Source: an uncultured Lachnospiraceae bacterium
GTDB taxonomy: Bacteria > Bacillota > Clostridia > Lachnospirales > Lachnospiraceae
Assembly (NCBI GenBank): GCA_910587635.1
Contig: CAJUNB010000011.1
Span: 105,075-169,074 of the forward strand
Length of the DNA stretch: 64,000 nt
Direction: 5' to 3'
In this document: positions 43,298 to 52,520 of the stretch, piece after piece
Numbering within the stretch: position 1 is the stretch's first letter
Layout: every line of letters begins with the position of its first letter
The notes under the pieces: model-generated
Databases searched by the model: none
What the model was told of the DNA's origin: nothing
The model's input: only the letters and a program-made list of their open reading frames with translations
Translations under genes and position numbers: made by a program

Positions 43298-44497
43298 ATG
43301 AAAGTGTTAAGACGGCTATTTACGGCAGCCTGGGTGGTGCTGTCAGTAGTTATGCTGGCTGGCTGTGGTAGCACAGCTACAAAAGAATTCAAATCACCCA
43401 ATGAAACTTATACGATTCAGGCATCTGAGAAATGGAATGCAGAGGATATTTTCCCGGATGATGACAGGATTATGTCTATCTTCAGCCCTAAGGGAGACAA
43501 GGGGATCGTGTCTATTCAGTCACCGAAATCGGACTATACGATTGCCGACATGGATGGTATGAAGGATGCAGTAGAGACATTTCTGACGATGAATTCACCT
43601 GAAAGTGTATCTGCGCCGACAGGAGTTCCAGGGATGGAAAATATTACGGCTTATAAGAACGGTATGATGCTGGATGGCTATTCGATGGAGTCCTATACCG
43701 TCTATGGTGAGACTGACTATGCATTTTATGCTTTTGTATATATAGATAAAAAAGTAACGGATAAGAAAATGGAACAGTTCCAGACGATCTGTGCAAGCTT
43801 TGTAGAGAATGCTCCAGAAGTGGAGAATCAGTCTACCGTGGAAGCTACAGATACAATCCGTTGGTTTAATACGACATGTGCGATTCTCACGAGCTCAAAC
43901 GGCTGGGATTATAATATATTCGGTGGAATGCCGGCCAATGAAGAAAGCAAGCAGACAGAAATACAGCTTCTGGAAGAGTGGTGGGAAGTAACGGACCGTC
44001 AGAGTGCGGATGAAACAATGAACTGGCTGCTGACAGAGGGACATCGCGCAGACTTTGTAGATACGATGGAATACTATGCGGAAAACGGTGTAGCAGATAT
44101 TGCAGCAGCAGACCGGGCTGCTTGGCTCTATGAGAATTTTGAGATGACAGAGGAAGAAGGCGTTGAAATCGCTGAGTGGTATAACCTCTATGAAGAGCAG
44201 GGTGAGAATGCTATCGCTGCCTGGGATTATAGCCGTGCGATGTCGTTGCTTGGATACTATTTCCTCGCAGGTTACTATACAGAAGCAGAGGCACTGGATA
44301 AGTCTCTGGAAGTGGCAACGACGATTCAGGGAGCTTGGGGATCCTGGGATGAGTTCATGGAAGGCTATTTCAAAGGCTATGAATGGTGGTCTGCAGAGAG
44401 CAGTGATGAAAGACGGGCACTCTATGAGGAACTGAAGGCAGCAGATGACAATCCGTATGCAATTGACTGGAACCTGTCACTGGAGAAGAGCTGGTAA
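43298..44497 (+). CDS. DUF1266 lipoprotein
   Basis: A 399-residue lipoprotein. ATG 43298 follows GAGGGAG, and the signal peptide ends in lipobox LAGC. An N-terminal domain (about 25-165) of the type FKSPNETYTIQASEKW resembles a PsbP-like/DUF fold. The C-terminal DUF1266 domain (about 185-390) has the typical tryptophan and acidic pattern: WWEVTDRQSADETMNWLLTEGHR, AAWDYSRAMSLLGYY, EALDKSLEVATTIQGAWGSWDEF and GYEWWSAES. DUF1266 function is unknown. It is terminated at 44526-44584. Confidence 0.85.
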   Translation: MKVLRRLFTAAWVVLSVVMLAGCGSTATKEFKSPNETYTIQASEKWNAEDIFPDDDRIMSIFSPKGDKGIVSIQSPKSDYTIADMDGMKDAVETFLTMNSPESVSAPTGVPGMENITAYKNGMMLDGYSMESYTVYGETDYAFYAFVYIDKKVTDKKMEQFQTICASFVENAPEVENQSTVEATDTIRWFNTTCAILTSSNGWDYNIFGGMPANEESKQTEIQLLEEWWEVTDRQSADETMNWLLTEGHRADFVDTMEYYAENGVADIAAADRAAWLYENFEMTEEEGVEIAEWYNLYEEQGENAIAAWDYSRAMSLLGYYFLAGYYTEAEALDKSLEVATTIQGAWGSWDEFMEGYFKGYEWWSAESSDERRALYEELKAADDNPYAIDWNLSLEKSW

Positions 44498-44525
44498 TTT
44501 ATACATGATTTAAGGGATAAATGAT

Positions 44526-44584
44526 AAAAAGGAGCAGTTGTATCTGAGATCTGTCAGGTCTTTGATATGACTGCTTCTTTTTTG
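44526..44584 (+). terminator. Terminator of the DUF1266 gene
   Basis: AAAAAGGAGCAGT pairs with ACTGCTTCTTTTT (one G-U) around an inner structured loop, ending in a run of T. Confidence 0.8.
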
Positions 44585-44589
44585 TAACA

Positions 44590-44634
44590 GTTCAGCCCAG
44601 GACTTTGCAGCAGGTGCAAAGTCCTGGGCTGAAC
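44590..44634. repeat. Perfect 19-bp inverted repeat with GTTCAGCC ends
   Basis: GTTCAGCCCAGGACTTTGC (44590-44608) is exactly complementary to 44616-44634 with a 7-nt loop. Its outer GTTCAGCC/GGCTGAAC matches the ends of the dispersed repeats at 33789 and 50942, so it could be an internally deleted derivative. There is no T-run, so it is not a standard terminator. Confidence 0.65.
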
Positions 44635-44670
44635 TGCTACTCTTTTTTCCATTCCATGCAGTGAAAATGA

Positions 44671-44699
44671 TTGCAAAAAGCAATGCCCTATGATACAAT
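44671..44699 (+). promoter_or_regulatory. Promoter of the butyryl-CoA operon
   Basis: TTGCAA (44671-44676) and TACAAT (44694-44699) have a 17-bp spacer. Just downstream CAATGAT (44711-44717) and ATCATTG (44731-44737) form an inverted repeat that could be an operator or leader hairpin. Confidence 0.7.
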
Positions 44700-44782
44700 A
44701 AGACCGATTGACAATGATAAAAAAATAACAATCATTGCAGACCCTGAAAACAGGTATTTTAGCAAAATGGAGGAAATTGAAA

Positions 44783-45961
44783 ATGGCAAAGAAGATTGTA
44801 TTAGCAGGTGCATGTCGTACCGCAATCGGAACTATGGGCGGTGCGTTAAGCACAACACCGGCAGTTGAGCTCGGAGCTATCGTTATCAAGGAGGCATTAC
44901 AGAGGGCAGGCGTTGCACCGGAAGCAGTTGACCATGTATATATGGGATGTGTTATCCAGGCAGGACTGGGACAGAATGTAGCGCGTCAGTCATCTATCAA
45001 AGCTGGTCTTCCTATTGAAGTACCTGCAGTAACGACAAATGTAGTATGTGGTTCAGGTCTGAACAGTGTCAATATGGCGGCACAGATGATTCTGGCAGGA
45101 GATGCAGATGTAGTGGTAGCAGGCGGTATGGAGAATATGTCCATGGCACCTTATGCAGTTCCTCAGGGGCGCTACGGATACAGAATGAATAACGGTGTTT
45201 TGGTAGATACGATGATCAAGGATGCACTGTGGGATGCGTTCAACGATTACCATATGATTATGACGGCAGACAATATTTGCAGAGAATGGGGTCTGACAAG
45301 AGAAGAGCTGGATGAGTTTGCACTGAAGAGCCAGTTAAAGGCTGAAGAAGCACAGAAGAACGGCTCTTTTGAGAAAGAGATCGTGCCGGTTATGGTAAAG
45401 AAGAGAAAAGAGACGATCGAATTCAAGGTAGACGAGGGACCTCGTCCGGGCTCTACAATAGAAGGACTTCAGAAACTCCGTGCGATCAATAAGGACGGCT
45501 TTGTAACAGCTGGCAATGCATCCGGCATCAATGACGGTGCAGCAGCAATCGTAGTAATGAGTGAAGAAAAAGCAAAAGAGCTCGGTGTAACACCTATGGC
45601 GACATGGGTTGCAGGTGCTCTGGCAGGTGTGAGACCTGAAGTTATGGGTATCGGTCCTGTGGCAGCTACAAGAAAAGTTATGGCTAAGACAGGTTATAAG
45701 ATTGAAGACTTTGATATTATTGAGGCAAATGAAGCTTTTGCAGCACAGTCCGTTGCAGTCGGCAAGGATCTGGGCATTGATGTTGACAGACAGCTCAACC
45801 CGAACGGTGGCGCTATTGCACTGGGACATCCCGTAGGTGCATCAGGATGCCGTATTCTCGTTACACTGCTTCACGGTATGCAGGCAAGAGGCGCTAAGAA
45901 GGGTCTTGCTACCCTTTGCATTGGCGGCGGAATGGGTTGCTCTACGATCGTGGAGATGTAA
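44783..45961 (+). CDS. thlA: Acetyl-CoA C-acetyltransferase (thiolase)
   Basis: A 392-residue biosynthetic thiolase that condenses two acetyl-CoA to acetoacetyl-CoA, the first step of butyrate synthesis. ATG 44783 follows GGAGG at 9 bp. Active-site residues are present: Cys89 in VVCGSGLN, His in [10 protein letters not shown], and Cys in LCIGGGMG. It heads the cluster thl-crt-hbd-bcd-etfB-etfA on one strand. Codon choice through this cluster looks biased toward a small set, consistent with high expression. Confidence 0.96.
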   Translation: MAKKIVLAGACRTAIGTMGGALSTTPAVELGAIVIKEALQRAGVAPEAVDHVYMGCVIQAGLGQNVARQSSIKAGLPIEVPAVTTNVVCGSGLNSVNMAAQMILAGDADVVVAGGMENMSMAPYAVPQGRYGYRMNNGVLVDTMIKDALWDAFNDYHMIMTADNICREWGLTREELDEFALKSQLKAEEAQKNGSFEKEIVPVMVKKRKETIEFKVDEGPRPGSTIEGLQKLRAINKDGFVTAGNASGINDGAAAIVVMSEEKAKELGVTPMATWVAGALAGVRPEVMGIGPVAATRKVMAKTGYKIEDFDIIEANEAFAAQSVAVGKDLGIDVDRQLNPNGGAIALGHPVGASGCRILVTLLHGMQARGAKKGLATLCIGGGMGCSTIVEM

Positions 45962-46016
45962 GAGACCTTATGTTTTCAGGCATAAGTCTGGATAGAATAA
46001 TAGAAGGAGAATTGCA

Positions 46017-46802
46017 ATGGAATTTATTTTATACGAGCAGAAAGGTGCGGTAGGAACGATTACCATAAACAGGGAGAAGGCATTAAATGCGCTGAATTCT
46101 ACCGTGCTGGATGAACTGAATCAGACATTGGATGCGGTAAATCTGGATGAGGTCAGATGTCTGATCCTGACAGGAGCAGGCCAGAAATCTTTTGTGGCAG
46201 GAGCGGATATCGGCGAGATGAGTTCCCTTACAAAGGCAGAGGGAGAAGCTTTCGGGAAAAAGGGAAATGATGTGTTCCGTAAACTGGAGACATTCCCGAT
46301 TCCTGTGATTGCAGCGATCAATGGATTTGCACTTGGTGGCGGCTGTGAGATTGCCATGAGCTGCGATATCAGAATCTGTTCTGAAAATGCTGTGTTTGGA
46401 CAGCCTGAAGTGGGTCTTGGCATTACACCCGGGTTTGGAGGAACGCAGAGACTTGCCCGTCTTGTAGGGGCGGGCATGGCAAAGCAGATGATCTATACGG
46501 CGAGAAATATTAAGGCTGACGAGGCATACAGAATCGGCCTTGTGAATGCAGTGTATCCGCAGGAGGAACTGATGGCAGCGGCAGAAAAGATGGCAGGTGG
46601 AATTGCCAAGAATGCGCCTATTGCGGTTCGTAACTGCAAGAAAGCCATCAATGAAGGGATCGATGTGGATATGGATGCAGCCATTGTGATTGAAGAGAAG
46701 CTATTCGGTGACTGCTTCGAGACGGAAGATCAGAAATACGGCATGGCATTTTTCCTTGATAAAAACAAAGAAAAAGTAAAAGAGCCGTTTAAGAACTGTT
46801 AG
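46017..46802 (+). CDS. crt: 3-hydroxybutyryl-CoA dehydratase (crotonase)
   Basis: A 261-residue enoyl-CoA hydratase/isomerase family enzyme converting 3-hydroxybutyryl-CoA to crotonyl-CoA. The oxyanion-hole and catalytic regions are intact: FVAGADIGEM, INGFALGGGCEIAMSCD and FGQPEVGLGITPGFGGTQRL, which contain the two catalytic glutamates. Ribosome site AAGGAG lies 8 bp before ATG 46017. It is second in the butyrate cluster. Confidence 0.96.
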   Translation: MEFILYEQKGAVGTITINREKALNALNSTVLDELNQTLDAVNLDEVRCLILTGAGQKSFVAGADIGEMSSLTKAEGEAFGKKGNDVFRKLETFPIPVIAAINGFALGGGCEIAMSCDIRICSENAVFGQPEVGLGITPGFGGTQRLARLVGAGMAKQMIYTARNIKADEAYRIGLVNAVYPQEELMAAAEKMAGGIAKNAPIAVRNCKKAINEGIDVDMDAAIVIEEKLFGDCFETEDQKYGMAFFLDKNKEKVKEPFKNC

Positions 46803-46891
46803 ACAATAAGCACATGATAAGTCCAAACCGCAGGCCGGGAAACTGTCTGCGGTTTCGGGCGGTAACAATATAAAATTCAGGAGGGAAAACG

Positions 46892-47734
46892 ATGAAAGTA
46901 GGTATTATCGGTGCAGGAACAATGGGTTCCGGAATTGCGCAGGCATTTGCGCAGACAGAAGGATACGAAGTATTCTTATGCGATATCAATGAAGAATTTG
47001 CTGCAAACGGCAAAAACAGAATTGCAAAGGGATTTGAAAAGAGAGTCGCAAAAGGCAAAATGGCACAGGAAGATGCAGATAAGATTCTTGCTAAAATCAC
47101 AACAGGCGTAAAGACAATCTGTACAGATTGTGATCTGATCGTGGAAGCTGCTCTGGAAGTGATGGACATCAAGAAACAGACGTTCAAAGAACTGGAAGAG
47201 ATCTGCAAAAAAGAAGATTGCATTTTTGCAACCAATACTTCTTCTCTGTCCATTACAGAGATCGGTTCCGGTGTAAATCGTCCGGTTATCGGTATGCATT
47301 TCTTCAATCCCGCTCCTGTCATGAAGCTTGTTGAAGTCATTGCCGGTCTGAATACGCCAGCAGAGACAGTGGATAAGATCAAAAAGATTTCCGAAGAGAT
47401 CGGCAAGACACCGGTACAGGTAGAAGAAGCAGCAGGTTTTGTCGTAAACAGAATCCTGATTCCTATGATCAATGAAGCAGTCAGCATCTATGCCGATGGT
47501 GTAGCAAGCGTAGAAGGTATCGATACAGCGATGAAACTGGGCGCTAATCATCCCATGGGCCCTCTTGAGCTGGGTGATCTGGTAGGTCTGGATATCTGCC
47601 TCGCTATTATGGAAGTGCTTTACAATGAAACGGGCGACTCCAAATATCGCCCTCATCCGCTTCTTCGTAAGATGGTGCGTGGTGGTCTGCTGGGACGTAA
47701 GACTGGCAAAGGCTTCTATGATTATACAAAATAA
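46892..47734 (+). CDS. hbd: 3-hydroxybutyryl-CoA dehydrogenase
   Basis: A 280-residue enzyme reducing acetoacetyl-CoA to 3-hydroxybutyryl-CoA. The N-terminal Rossmann motif [14 protein letters not shown] and the CoA/catalytic segments [25 protein letters not shown] and [14 protein letters not shown] are typical of the short Hbd. ATG 46892 follows GGAGG. Third in the cluster, 89 bp after crt and 27 bp before bcd. Confidence 0.97.
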   Translation: MKVGIIGAGTMGSGIAQAFAQTEGYEVFLCDINEEFAANGKNRIAKGFEKRVAKGKMAQEDADKILAKITTGVKTICTDCDLIVEAALEVMDIKKQTFKELEEICKKEDCIFATNTSSLSITEIGSGVNRPVIGMHFFNPAPVMKLVEVIAGLNTPAETVDKIKKISEEIGKTPVQVEEAAGFVVNRILIPMINEAVSIYADGVASVEGIDTAMKLGANHPMGPLELGDLVGLDICLAIMEVLYNETGDSKYRPHPLLRKMVRGGLLGRKTGKGFYDYTK

Positions 47735-47761
47735 TTGAAAAATGATGGAGGAATAAAAATC

Positions 47762-48913
47762 ATGGATTTCACTTTGAGCAAAGAACATGAAATGGCGAGA
47801 GCTTTATTCAGAGAATTCGCTGAAAACGAAGTAAAACCTCTGGCTCAGGAGGTAGATGAAACAGAAGTTTTCCCGAGAGGGACTGTTGAGAAAATGGCAA
47901 AATACGGTTTTCTGGGAATTCCTGTTCCGAAGGAATATGGCGGACAGGGCTGTGATCCTTTGACATATGCTATGTGTGTGGAAGAGCTTTCCAAAGTTTG
48001 CGGAACAACGGGTGTTATCGTGTCCGCACATACATCCCTTTGCATCGATCCGATTATGACATATGGTACAGAGGAGCAAAAACAGAAATATGTGGTACCT
48101 CTTGCAAAAGGGGAGAAGCTGGGTGCTTTTGGCTTGACTGAGCCGGGAGCAGGTACCGATGCTCAGGGACAGCAGACAAAGGCTGTTCTGGATGGAGATG
48201 AGTGGGTACTGAATGGCAGCAAATGCTTTATTACAAACGGTAAGGAAGCAGATATATATATTATTATCGCTGTTACGGGTAAGATTGAGAAGCGTGGCAG
48301 AATGCAGAAAGAAATCTCCGCATTTATCGTAGAAAAAGGAACACCCGGATTTTCTTTCGGAACAAAAGAAAACAAGATGGGTATCCGCGGTTCATCTACA
48401 TATGAACTGATTTTCACAGACTGCAGAATTCCGAAGGAAAATCTGTTGGGACAGAAGGGAAAAGGCTTTGGTATCGCTATGCATACACTGGACGGCGGAC
48501 GTATCGGTATCGCTGCACAGGCACTCGGTATTGCAGAAGGTGCGCTGGAAGTGACGGTCAACTATGTAAAAGAGAGAAAACAGTTCGGAAGATCTATCGC
48601 ACAGTTCCAGAATACACAGTTCCAGCTTGCTGATCTGGCTACAAAGGTAGAAGCTGCTCAGCTGCTCGTATATAAGGCAGCGATGGCAAAGGCTACGCAG
48701 AAGGTATATTCTGTAGAAGCTGCGAAAGCGAAATTATATGCAGCAGAAGTTGCTATGGAAGTAACGACAAAATGTGTACAGCTCCATGGCGGCTACGGAT
48801 ATATCAGAGAGTACGACGTAGAGCGCATGATGCGTGACGCTAAGATCACGGAGATCTATGAAGGCACCAGTGAAGTGCAGCGTATGGTTATCAGTGGCGC
48901 ACTGCTGAAATAG
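47762..48913 (+). CDS. bcd: Butyryl-CoA dehydrogenase
   Basis: A 383-residue acyl-CoA dehydrogenase reducing crotonyl-CoA to butyryl-CoA, working with the EtfAB encoded downstream in flavin-based electron bifurcation. Start ATG 47762 follows GGAGG; a frame extension to 47735 is not needed. FAD/substrate motifs include FGLTEPGAGTDAQGQQT, CFITNGKEAD and LHGGYGYIREYDVERMMRDAKITEIYEGTSE (quoted only to identify the C-terminal block; the catalytic glutamate lies in IYEGTSE). Confidence 0.96.
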   Translation: MDFTLSKEHEMARALFREFAENEVKPLAQEVDETEVFPRGTVEKMAKYGFLGIPVPKEYGGQGCDPLTYAMCVEELSKVCGTTGVIVSAHTSLCIDPIMTYGTEEQKQKYVVPLAKGEKLGAFGLTEPGAGTDAQGQQTKAVLDGDEWVLNGSKCFITNGKEADIYIIIAVTGKIEKRGRMQKEISAFIVEKGTPGFSFGTKENKMGIRGSSTYELIFTDCRIPKENLLGQKGKGFGIAMHTLDGGRIGIAAQALGIAEGALEVTVNYVKERKQFGRSIAQFQNTQFQLADLATKVEAAQLLVYKAAMAKATQKVYSVEAAKAKLYAAEVAMEVTTKCVQLHGGYGYIREYDVERMMRDAKITEIYEGTSEVQRMVISGALLK

Positions 48914-48920
48914 GCGCGAT

Positions 48921-49035
48921 AAGCAAATGAAAATCGAGGAAGGGCAGGGAGCGTGCCTGTACGGCGGATTGCTCTGACGAAGATTTGAGGCGCAACGCGC
49001 GTTCAAAAATGCAGCGCATTTTTGAACATTTGCTT
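48921..49035. repeat. Inverted-repeat element inside the bcd-etfB gap
   Basis: The 169-bp spacer between bcd and etfB is the longest in the cluster. AAGCAAATG (48921-48929) and CATTTGCTT (49027-49035) bound the element, and a perfect 11-bp stem TTCAAAAATGC/GCATTTTTGAA (49002-49026, 3-nt loop) lies at its right end. It may process or stabilise the mRNA and set EtfAB levels, or be an inserted repeat. Confidence 0.65.
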
Positions 49036-49082
49036 AAAAGGCTTGACAGAGAGAATGAAAAAATATAAGGAGAGAAAATACA

Positions 49083-49868
49083 ATGAAAATCGTTGTTTGT
49101 ATTAAACAGGTGCCTGATACAAAGGGTGGCGTAAAGTTCAATCCTGACGGTACACTTGACAGAGCAGCAATGCTTGCAATTATGAACCCGGATGATAAAG
49201 CCGGACTGGAAGCTGCACTCAGATTAAAAGATCAGTATGGTGCGGAAGTAACGGTGCTTACCATGGGGCTTCCCAAAGCTACTGATGTGCTGCGTGAAGC
49301 ACTTGCTATGGGAGCTGACAAAGGTATTCTCGTAACAGACAGAGTGCTTGGCGGTGCCGATACATGGGCTACTTCCACTACGATCGCAGGTGCCATCAGA
49401 AATCTTGAGTATGACCTGATTATTACAGGACGTCAGGCAATCGACGGAGATACAGCGCAGGTAGGTCCTCAGATTGCAGAACATCTGCAGATTCCTGTTA
49501 TTTCTTATGCACAGGATATCAAGATTGACGGAGATAAAGTGATCGTACAGCGTCAGTATGATGACAGATATCATATTCTGGAAACACAGATGCCTTGCCT
49601 GATTACTGCACTTTCTGAGTTGAACGATCCTCGTTATATGACACCGGGCGGAATCTTCGATGCATGTAAGGCTGAAATTACCACATGGGGCAGAGCAGAT
49701 CTGAAAGATGTGGACGACAGCAATCTGGGTCTGGCAGGTTCTCCTACAAAGATCGCAAAAGCATCCGATAAAGTCCGTAAAGGGGCAGGAGAAAAAGTTG
49801 TTCCTGATTCTCCCGAAGATGCAGTGGCTTATATTGTTGGTAAATTCAAAGAGAAACATGTCATTTAA
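49083..49868 (+). CDS. etfB: Electron transfer flavoprotein beta subunit
   Basis: A 261-residue EtfB. IVVCIKQVPDTKGGVKFN at the N-terminus, GADKGILVTDR, GRQAIDGDTAQVGPQIAEHL and the adenine-nucleotide region are characteristic; in Bcd-associated Etf this subunit holds the bifurcating FAD together with EtfA domain I. ATG 49083 follows AAGGAG. A possible weak internal promoter (TTGACA at 49043) lies upstream. Confidence 0.96.
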   Translation: MKIVVCIKQVPDTKGGVKFNPDGTLDRAAMLAIMNPDDKAGLEAALRLKDQYGAEVTVLTMGLPKATDVLREALAMGADKGILVTDRVLGGADTWATSTTIAGAIRNLEYDLIITGRQAIDGDTAQVGPQIAEHLQIPVISYAQDIKIDGDKVIVQRQYDDRYHILETQMPCLITALSELNDPRYMTPGGIFDACKAEITTWGRADLKDVDDSNLGLAGSPTKIAKASDKVRKGAGEKVVPDSPEDAVAYIVGKFKEKHVI

Positions 49869-49888
49869 TAAATAAGGTGGTGAACAAG

Positions 49889-50938
49889 ATGAACTTAGAA
49901 GAATATAAAGGCGTATATGTGTATGCACAGCAGGTGGATAATGAAATCGGCGGTATCGCGTACGAATTACTTGGGAAAGCAAAAGAATTGGCTGCTCCTT
50001 TAAATACGGATGTAACGGCAGTGCTGATTGGCCACAATGTAAAAGGACTGGCTGATTCTCTGGCAGAGTATGGTGCAGACAGAGTCATCGTTGTAGATGA
50101 CCCGGAACTGGAAGTTTACAGAACAGAGCCTTATGCTCATGCGCTGGCATCTGTTATCAATCAATATAAACCGGAGATCGTTCTGGTAGGTGCAACCGCT
50201 ATCGGAAGAGATCTGGGACCTACCGTATCCGCAAGAGTGGCAACAGGTCTGACTGCAGACTGTACGCAGCTGGATATCGGTGATTTTCCGCTGGTAGCCA
50301 TTCCTGGCAAAGAAGATCAGCAGAAACATAACCAGCTTTTGATGACACGTCCGGCTTTCGGCGGCAATACGATCGCAACGATCGCCTGCCCGGATAACCG
50401 CCCGCAGATGGCAACGGTACGTCCTGGTGTTATGCAGAAGATTGAGCCGATCAAAGGTGCAAAGGCTGTCATCGAAGAGTATAACCCGGGATTTACACCG
50501 GATAACAGATATGTCACGATTAAAGAAATCGTAAAGGCTGTTTCCAATACAGTGGATATCATGGATGCGAAGATTCTCGTATCCGGTGGCCGTGGTGTAG
50601 GCAGCCCCGAGAATTTCAAGATTCTGGAAGACCTGGCAGAAGTTCTGGGAGGTACGGTAAGCTGCTCCAGAGCAGTAGTAGATTCCGGCTGGAAGCCGAA
50701 AGATCTGCAGGTAGGACAGACAGGTAAGACAGTTCGTCCCAACGTTTATTTTGCAATCGGTATTTCCGGTGCGATTCAGCACGTGGCAGGTATGGAAGAA
50801 GCTGACATCATCGTTGCTATCAATAAAGATGAAGATGCTCCTATCTTTGATGTGGCTGACTATGGTGTAGTAGGTGATCTGAATAAGATCGTTCCCGCTC
50901 TGACAGAGAGTCTGAAGGCAGAGCTGGCAGCAAAATAG
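49889..50938 (+). CDS. etfA: Electron transfer flavoprotein alpha subunit
   Basis: A 349-residue EtfA; ATG 49889 follows AAGGTGGTG. The C-terminal FAD domain is typical: VSGGRGVGSPENFK, GGTVSCSRAVVDSGW, QVGQTGKTVRP, YFAIGISGAIQH and INKDEDAPIFDVADYGVVGDL. With EtfB and Bcd it forms the bifurcating complex that couples crotonyl-CoA reduction to ferredoxin reduction by NADH. It lacks an N-terminal ferredoxin-like extension. No butyrate kinase or butyryl-CoA:acetate CoA-transferase gene is in the window. Confidence 0.96.
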   Translation: MNLEEYKGVYVYAQQVDNEIGGIAYELLGKAKELAAPLNTDVTAVLIGHNVKGLADSLAEYGADRVIVVDDPELEVYRTEPYAHALASVINQYKPEIVLVGATAIGRDLGPTVSARVATGLTADCTQLDIGDFPLVAIPGKEDQQKHNQLLMTRPAFGGNTIATIACPDNRPQMATVRPGVMQKIEPIKGAKAVIEEYNPGFTPDNRYVTIKEIVKAVSNTVDIMDAKILVSGGRGVGSPENFKILEDLAEVLGGTVSCSRAVVDSGWKPKDLQVGQTGKTVRPNVYFAIGISGAIQHVAGMEEADIIVAINKDEDAPIFDVADYGVVGDLNKIVPALTESLKAELAAK

Positions 50939-50941
50939 GAG

Positions 50942-51107
50942 AAAAGTTCAGCCAGTGGGAAGTGCGTAGGTGAAAATCGTGCTTGCACGAATTTTCATCT
51001 ACCGCTTCTCACTGAGGGAGCGCCCGTTAATGAGCAAAAAGAGCTGCGTTAGCGGCGAAAAGTGCCGTAGGTACGATTTTGCGAATGGGCGCGGGCTGAA
51101 CTTTTAT
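50942..51107 (+). repeat. Dispersed intergenic repeat, copy 2
   Basis: About 166 bp bounded by AAAAGTTCAGCC and GGCTGAACTTTT. It is the reverse complement of copy 1 at 33789-33950, lying directly after etfA. Inner sub-hairpins include CGTGCTTGCACG. Together with the terminator at 51121 and the promoter at 51189 it accounts for the 312-bp gap. Confidence 0.85.
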
Positions 51108-51120
51108 AGAAAACAAAAAT

Positions 51121-51163
51121 GGCCAGACTTTTATACTCAGATATAAGGTCTGGCCGTTTGTTT
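51121..51163 (+). terminator. Terminator of the butyryl-CoA operon
   Basis: GGCCAGAC pairs with GTCTGGCC around an inner TTATA/TATAA stem, followed by GTTTGTTTGT. The A-rich 5' flank means it could also act leftward. Confidence 0.75.
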
Positions 51164-51188
51164 GTCCTGTAGCATTGCTATTTGGGAC

Positions 51189-51217
51189 TTGCGGGAAGAA
51201 TGTTTTTACTGTATGAT
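51189..51217 (+). promoter_or_regulatory. Promoter of the BMP/nucleoside ABC operon
   Basis: TTGCGG (51189-51194) and TATGAT (51212-51217) are separated by 17 bp, 33 bp upstream of the start codon. Confidence 0.6.
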
Positions 51218-51250
51218 TGGATTGATAAGAAAACAAATAGGAGGTACATT

Positions 51251-52420
51251 ATGAAAAGCAAACTTTTAAGTGCATTGTTATGTGTCAGTATGGTAGCAGT
51301 CATGCTGACCGGATGTGGCAGTGCCGCTGAGGAATCGGCACCGGCAGCAGAAACAGAAGCTGCTGCAGAAGAGGGAGCACCTGTTGAGGAAACAGAGCAG
51401 GAGCAGGTAACGGCGTCCGAGGCATCCGCAGACGGCGGTTATGAATTGGCACTTGTAACCGACCTTGGTACGATTGATGACAAATCCTTTAACCAGGGCG
51501 CATGGGAAGGCATGGAAAAATATGCCAAGGAAAATAATATTTCTTATAAATATTATCAGCCACAGGAAGGAACTACCGATTCTTATATCGAAACAATCGG
51601 ACTGGCTATTGAAGGCGGTGCGAAATTAGTCGTATGTCCTGGATTCCTTTTTGAAGAGCCTGTTTACATCGTACAGGATCAGTATCCTGATGTTCATTTC
51701 ATTCTGTTGGATGGCGAACCTCACGATGCAGATTATAATTACAAAACAAATGACAATGTCATGCCGATTCTGTTCCAGGAAGATCAGGCAGGCTATCTGG
51801 CAGGCTATGCATGCGTAAAAGACGGTAATACAAAACTGGGCTTTATGGGCGGTATGGCAGTACCGGCTGTTATCCGTTTTGGTTATGGTTTCGTGCAGGG
51901 AGCGGACGCAGCAGCAGAAGAGATGGGCGTTGATGTAGAGATTATGTACAATTACACAGGCGCATTTGCAGCGACACCGGAAGCACAGGCTATGGCTGCA
52001 AGCTGGTATCAGAATGGCACAGAAGTCGTATTTGGCTGCGGTGGTGCGGTAGGTAACTCTGTTATGGCCGCTGCTGAAGAAGCCGGCGCAAAGGTAGTAG
52101 GTGTTGACGTAGACCAGTCTTCCGAATCCGATACGGTTATCACATCGGCAATGAAACAGCTGAGCGTTTCTGTCTATGACGGCGTGAAGGCTTTCTATGA
52201 CGGTTCTTTCCCTGGCGGAAGCACAAGCGTATTTACGGCGGCAAACGATGGTGTGGGGCTTCCTATGGATACTTCCAAATTTGAGGCGTTCTCTCAGGCG
52301 GATTACGATGCTCTGTATGCAAAACTGGCAGATGGCAGCATTACTATTGAGAATGGCACAGATGACAGTACAACTGCTGATCTGACACTGTCCAAGACAA
52401 AAGTAAATTATGTAGAGTAA
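51251..52420 (+). CDS. bmpA: BMP-family ABC transporter substrate-binding lipoprotein (nucleoside)
   Basis: A 389-residue lipoprotein. ATG 51251 follows GGAGGTAC and the signal peptide ends in lipobox LTGC. After an Ala/Glu-rich linker, the Bmp/PnrA fold begins ELALVTDLGTIDDKSFNQGAWEGM, with the conserved Asp and Asn-Gln of the purine-nucleoside site, and continues LVVCPGFLFEEP, LGFMGGMAVPAV and VVGVDVDQSSESD. The family binds purine nucleosides such as guanosine or inosine. Three transporter genes follow. A hairpin at 52451 probably allows higher expression of this binding protein than of the downstream genes. Confidence 0.92.
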   Translation: MKSKLLSALLCVSMVAVMLTGCGSAAEESAPAAETEAAAEEGAPVEETEQEQVTASEASADGGYELALVTDLGTIDDKSFNQGAWEGMEKYAKENNISYKYYQPQEGTTDSYIETIGLAIEGGAKLVVCPGFLFEEPVYIVQDQYPDVHFILLDGEPHDADYNYKTNDNVMPILFQEDQAGYLAGYACVKDGNTKLGFMGGMAVPAVIRFGYGFVQGADAAAEEMGVDVEIMYNYTGAFAATPEAQAMAASWYQNGTEVVFGCGGAVGNSVMAAAEEAGAKVVGVDVDQSSESDTVITSAMKQLSVSVYDGVKAFYDGSFPGGSTSVFTAANDGVGLPMDTSKFEAFSQADYDALYAKLADGSITIENGTDDSTTADLTLSKTKVNYVE

Positions 52421-52450
52421 TAACAAGAGCAGTAGGCTTTTGGCATATAA

Positions 52451-52476
52451 GGGGTGCCCTGTGGCACCCCGATTTT
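52451..52476 (+). terminator. Intra-operon hairpin after the binding-protein gene
   Basis: GGGGTGCC (52451-52458) pairs perfectly with GGCACCCC (52463-52470) over a CTGT loop, followed by GATTTTGT. With a weak T-run it looks like a partial terminator or a 3' mRNA stabiliser. Confidence 0.65.
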
Positions 52477-52520
52477 GTCATAATGGTAGAAAACAAATTT
52501 CTATACAATGGGGGAACAGG

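Noticed and set aside
50939..51250. Purine riboswitch upstream of the BMP/nucleoside transporter
   Set aside because: I looked for the conserved purine aptamer core and three-way junction; the region is a dispersed repeat, a terminator and a promoter only.
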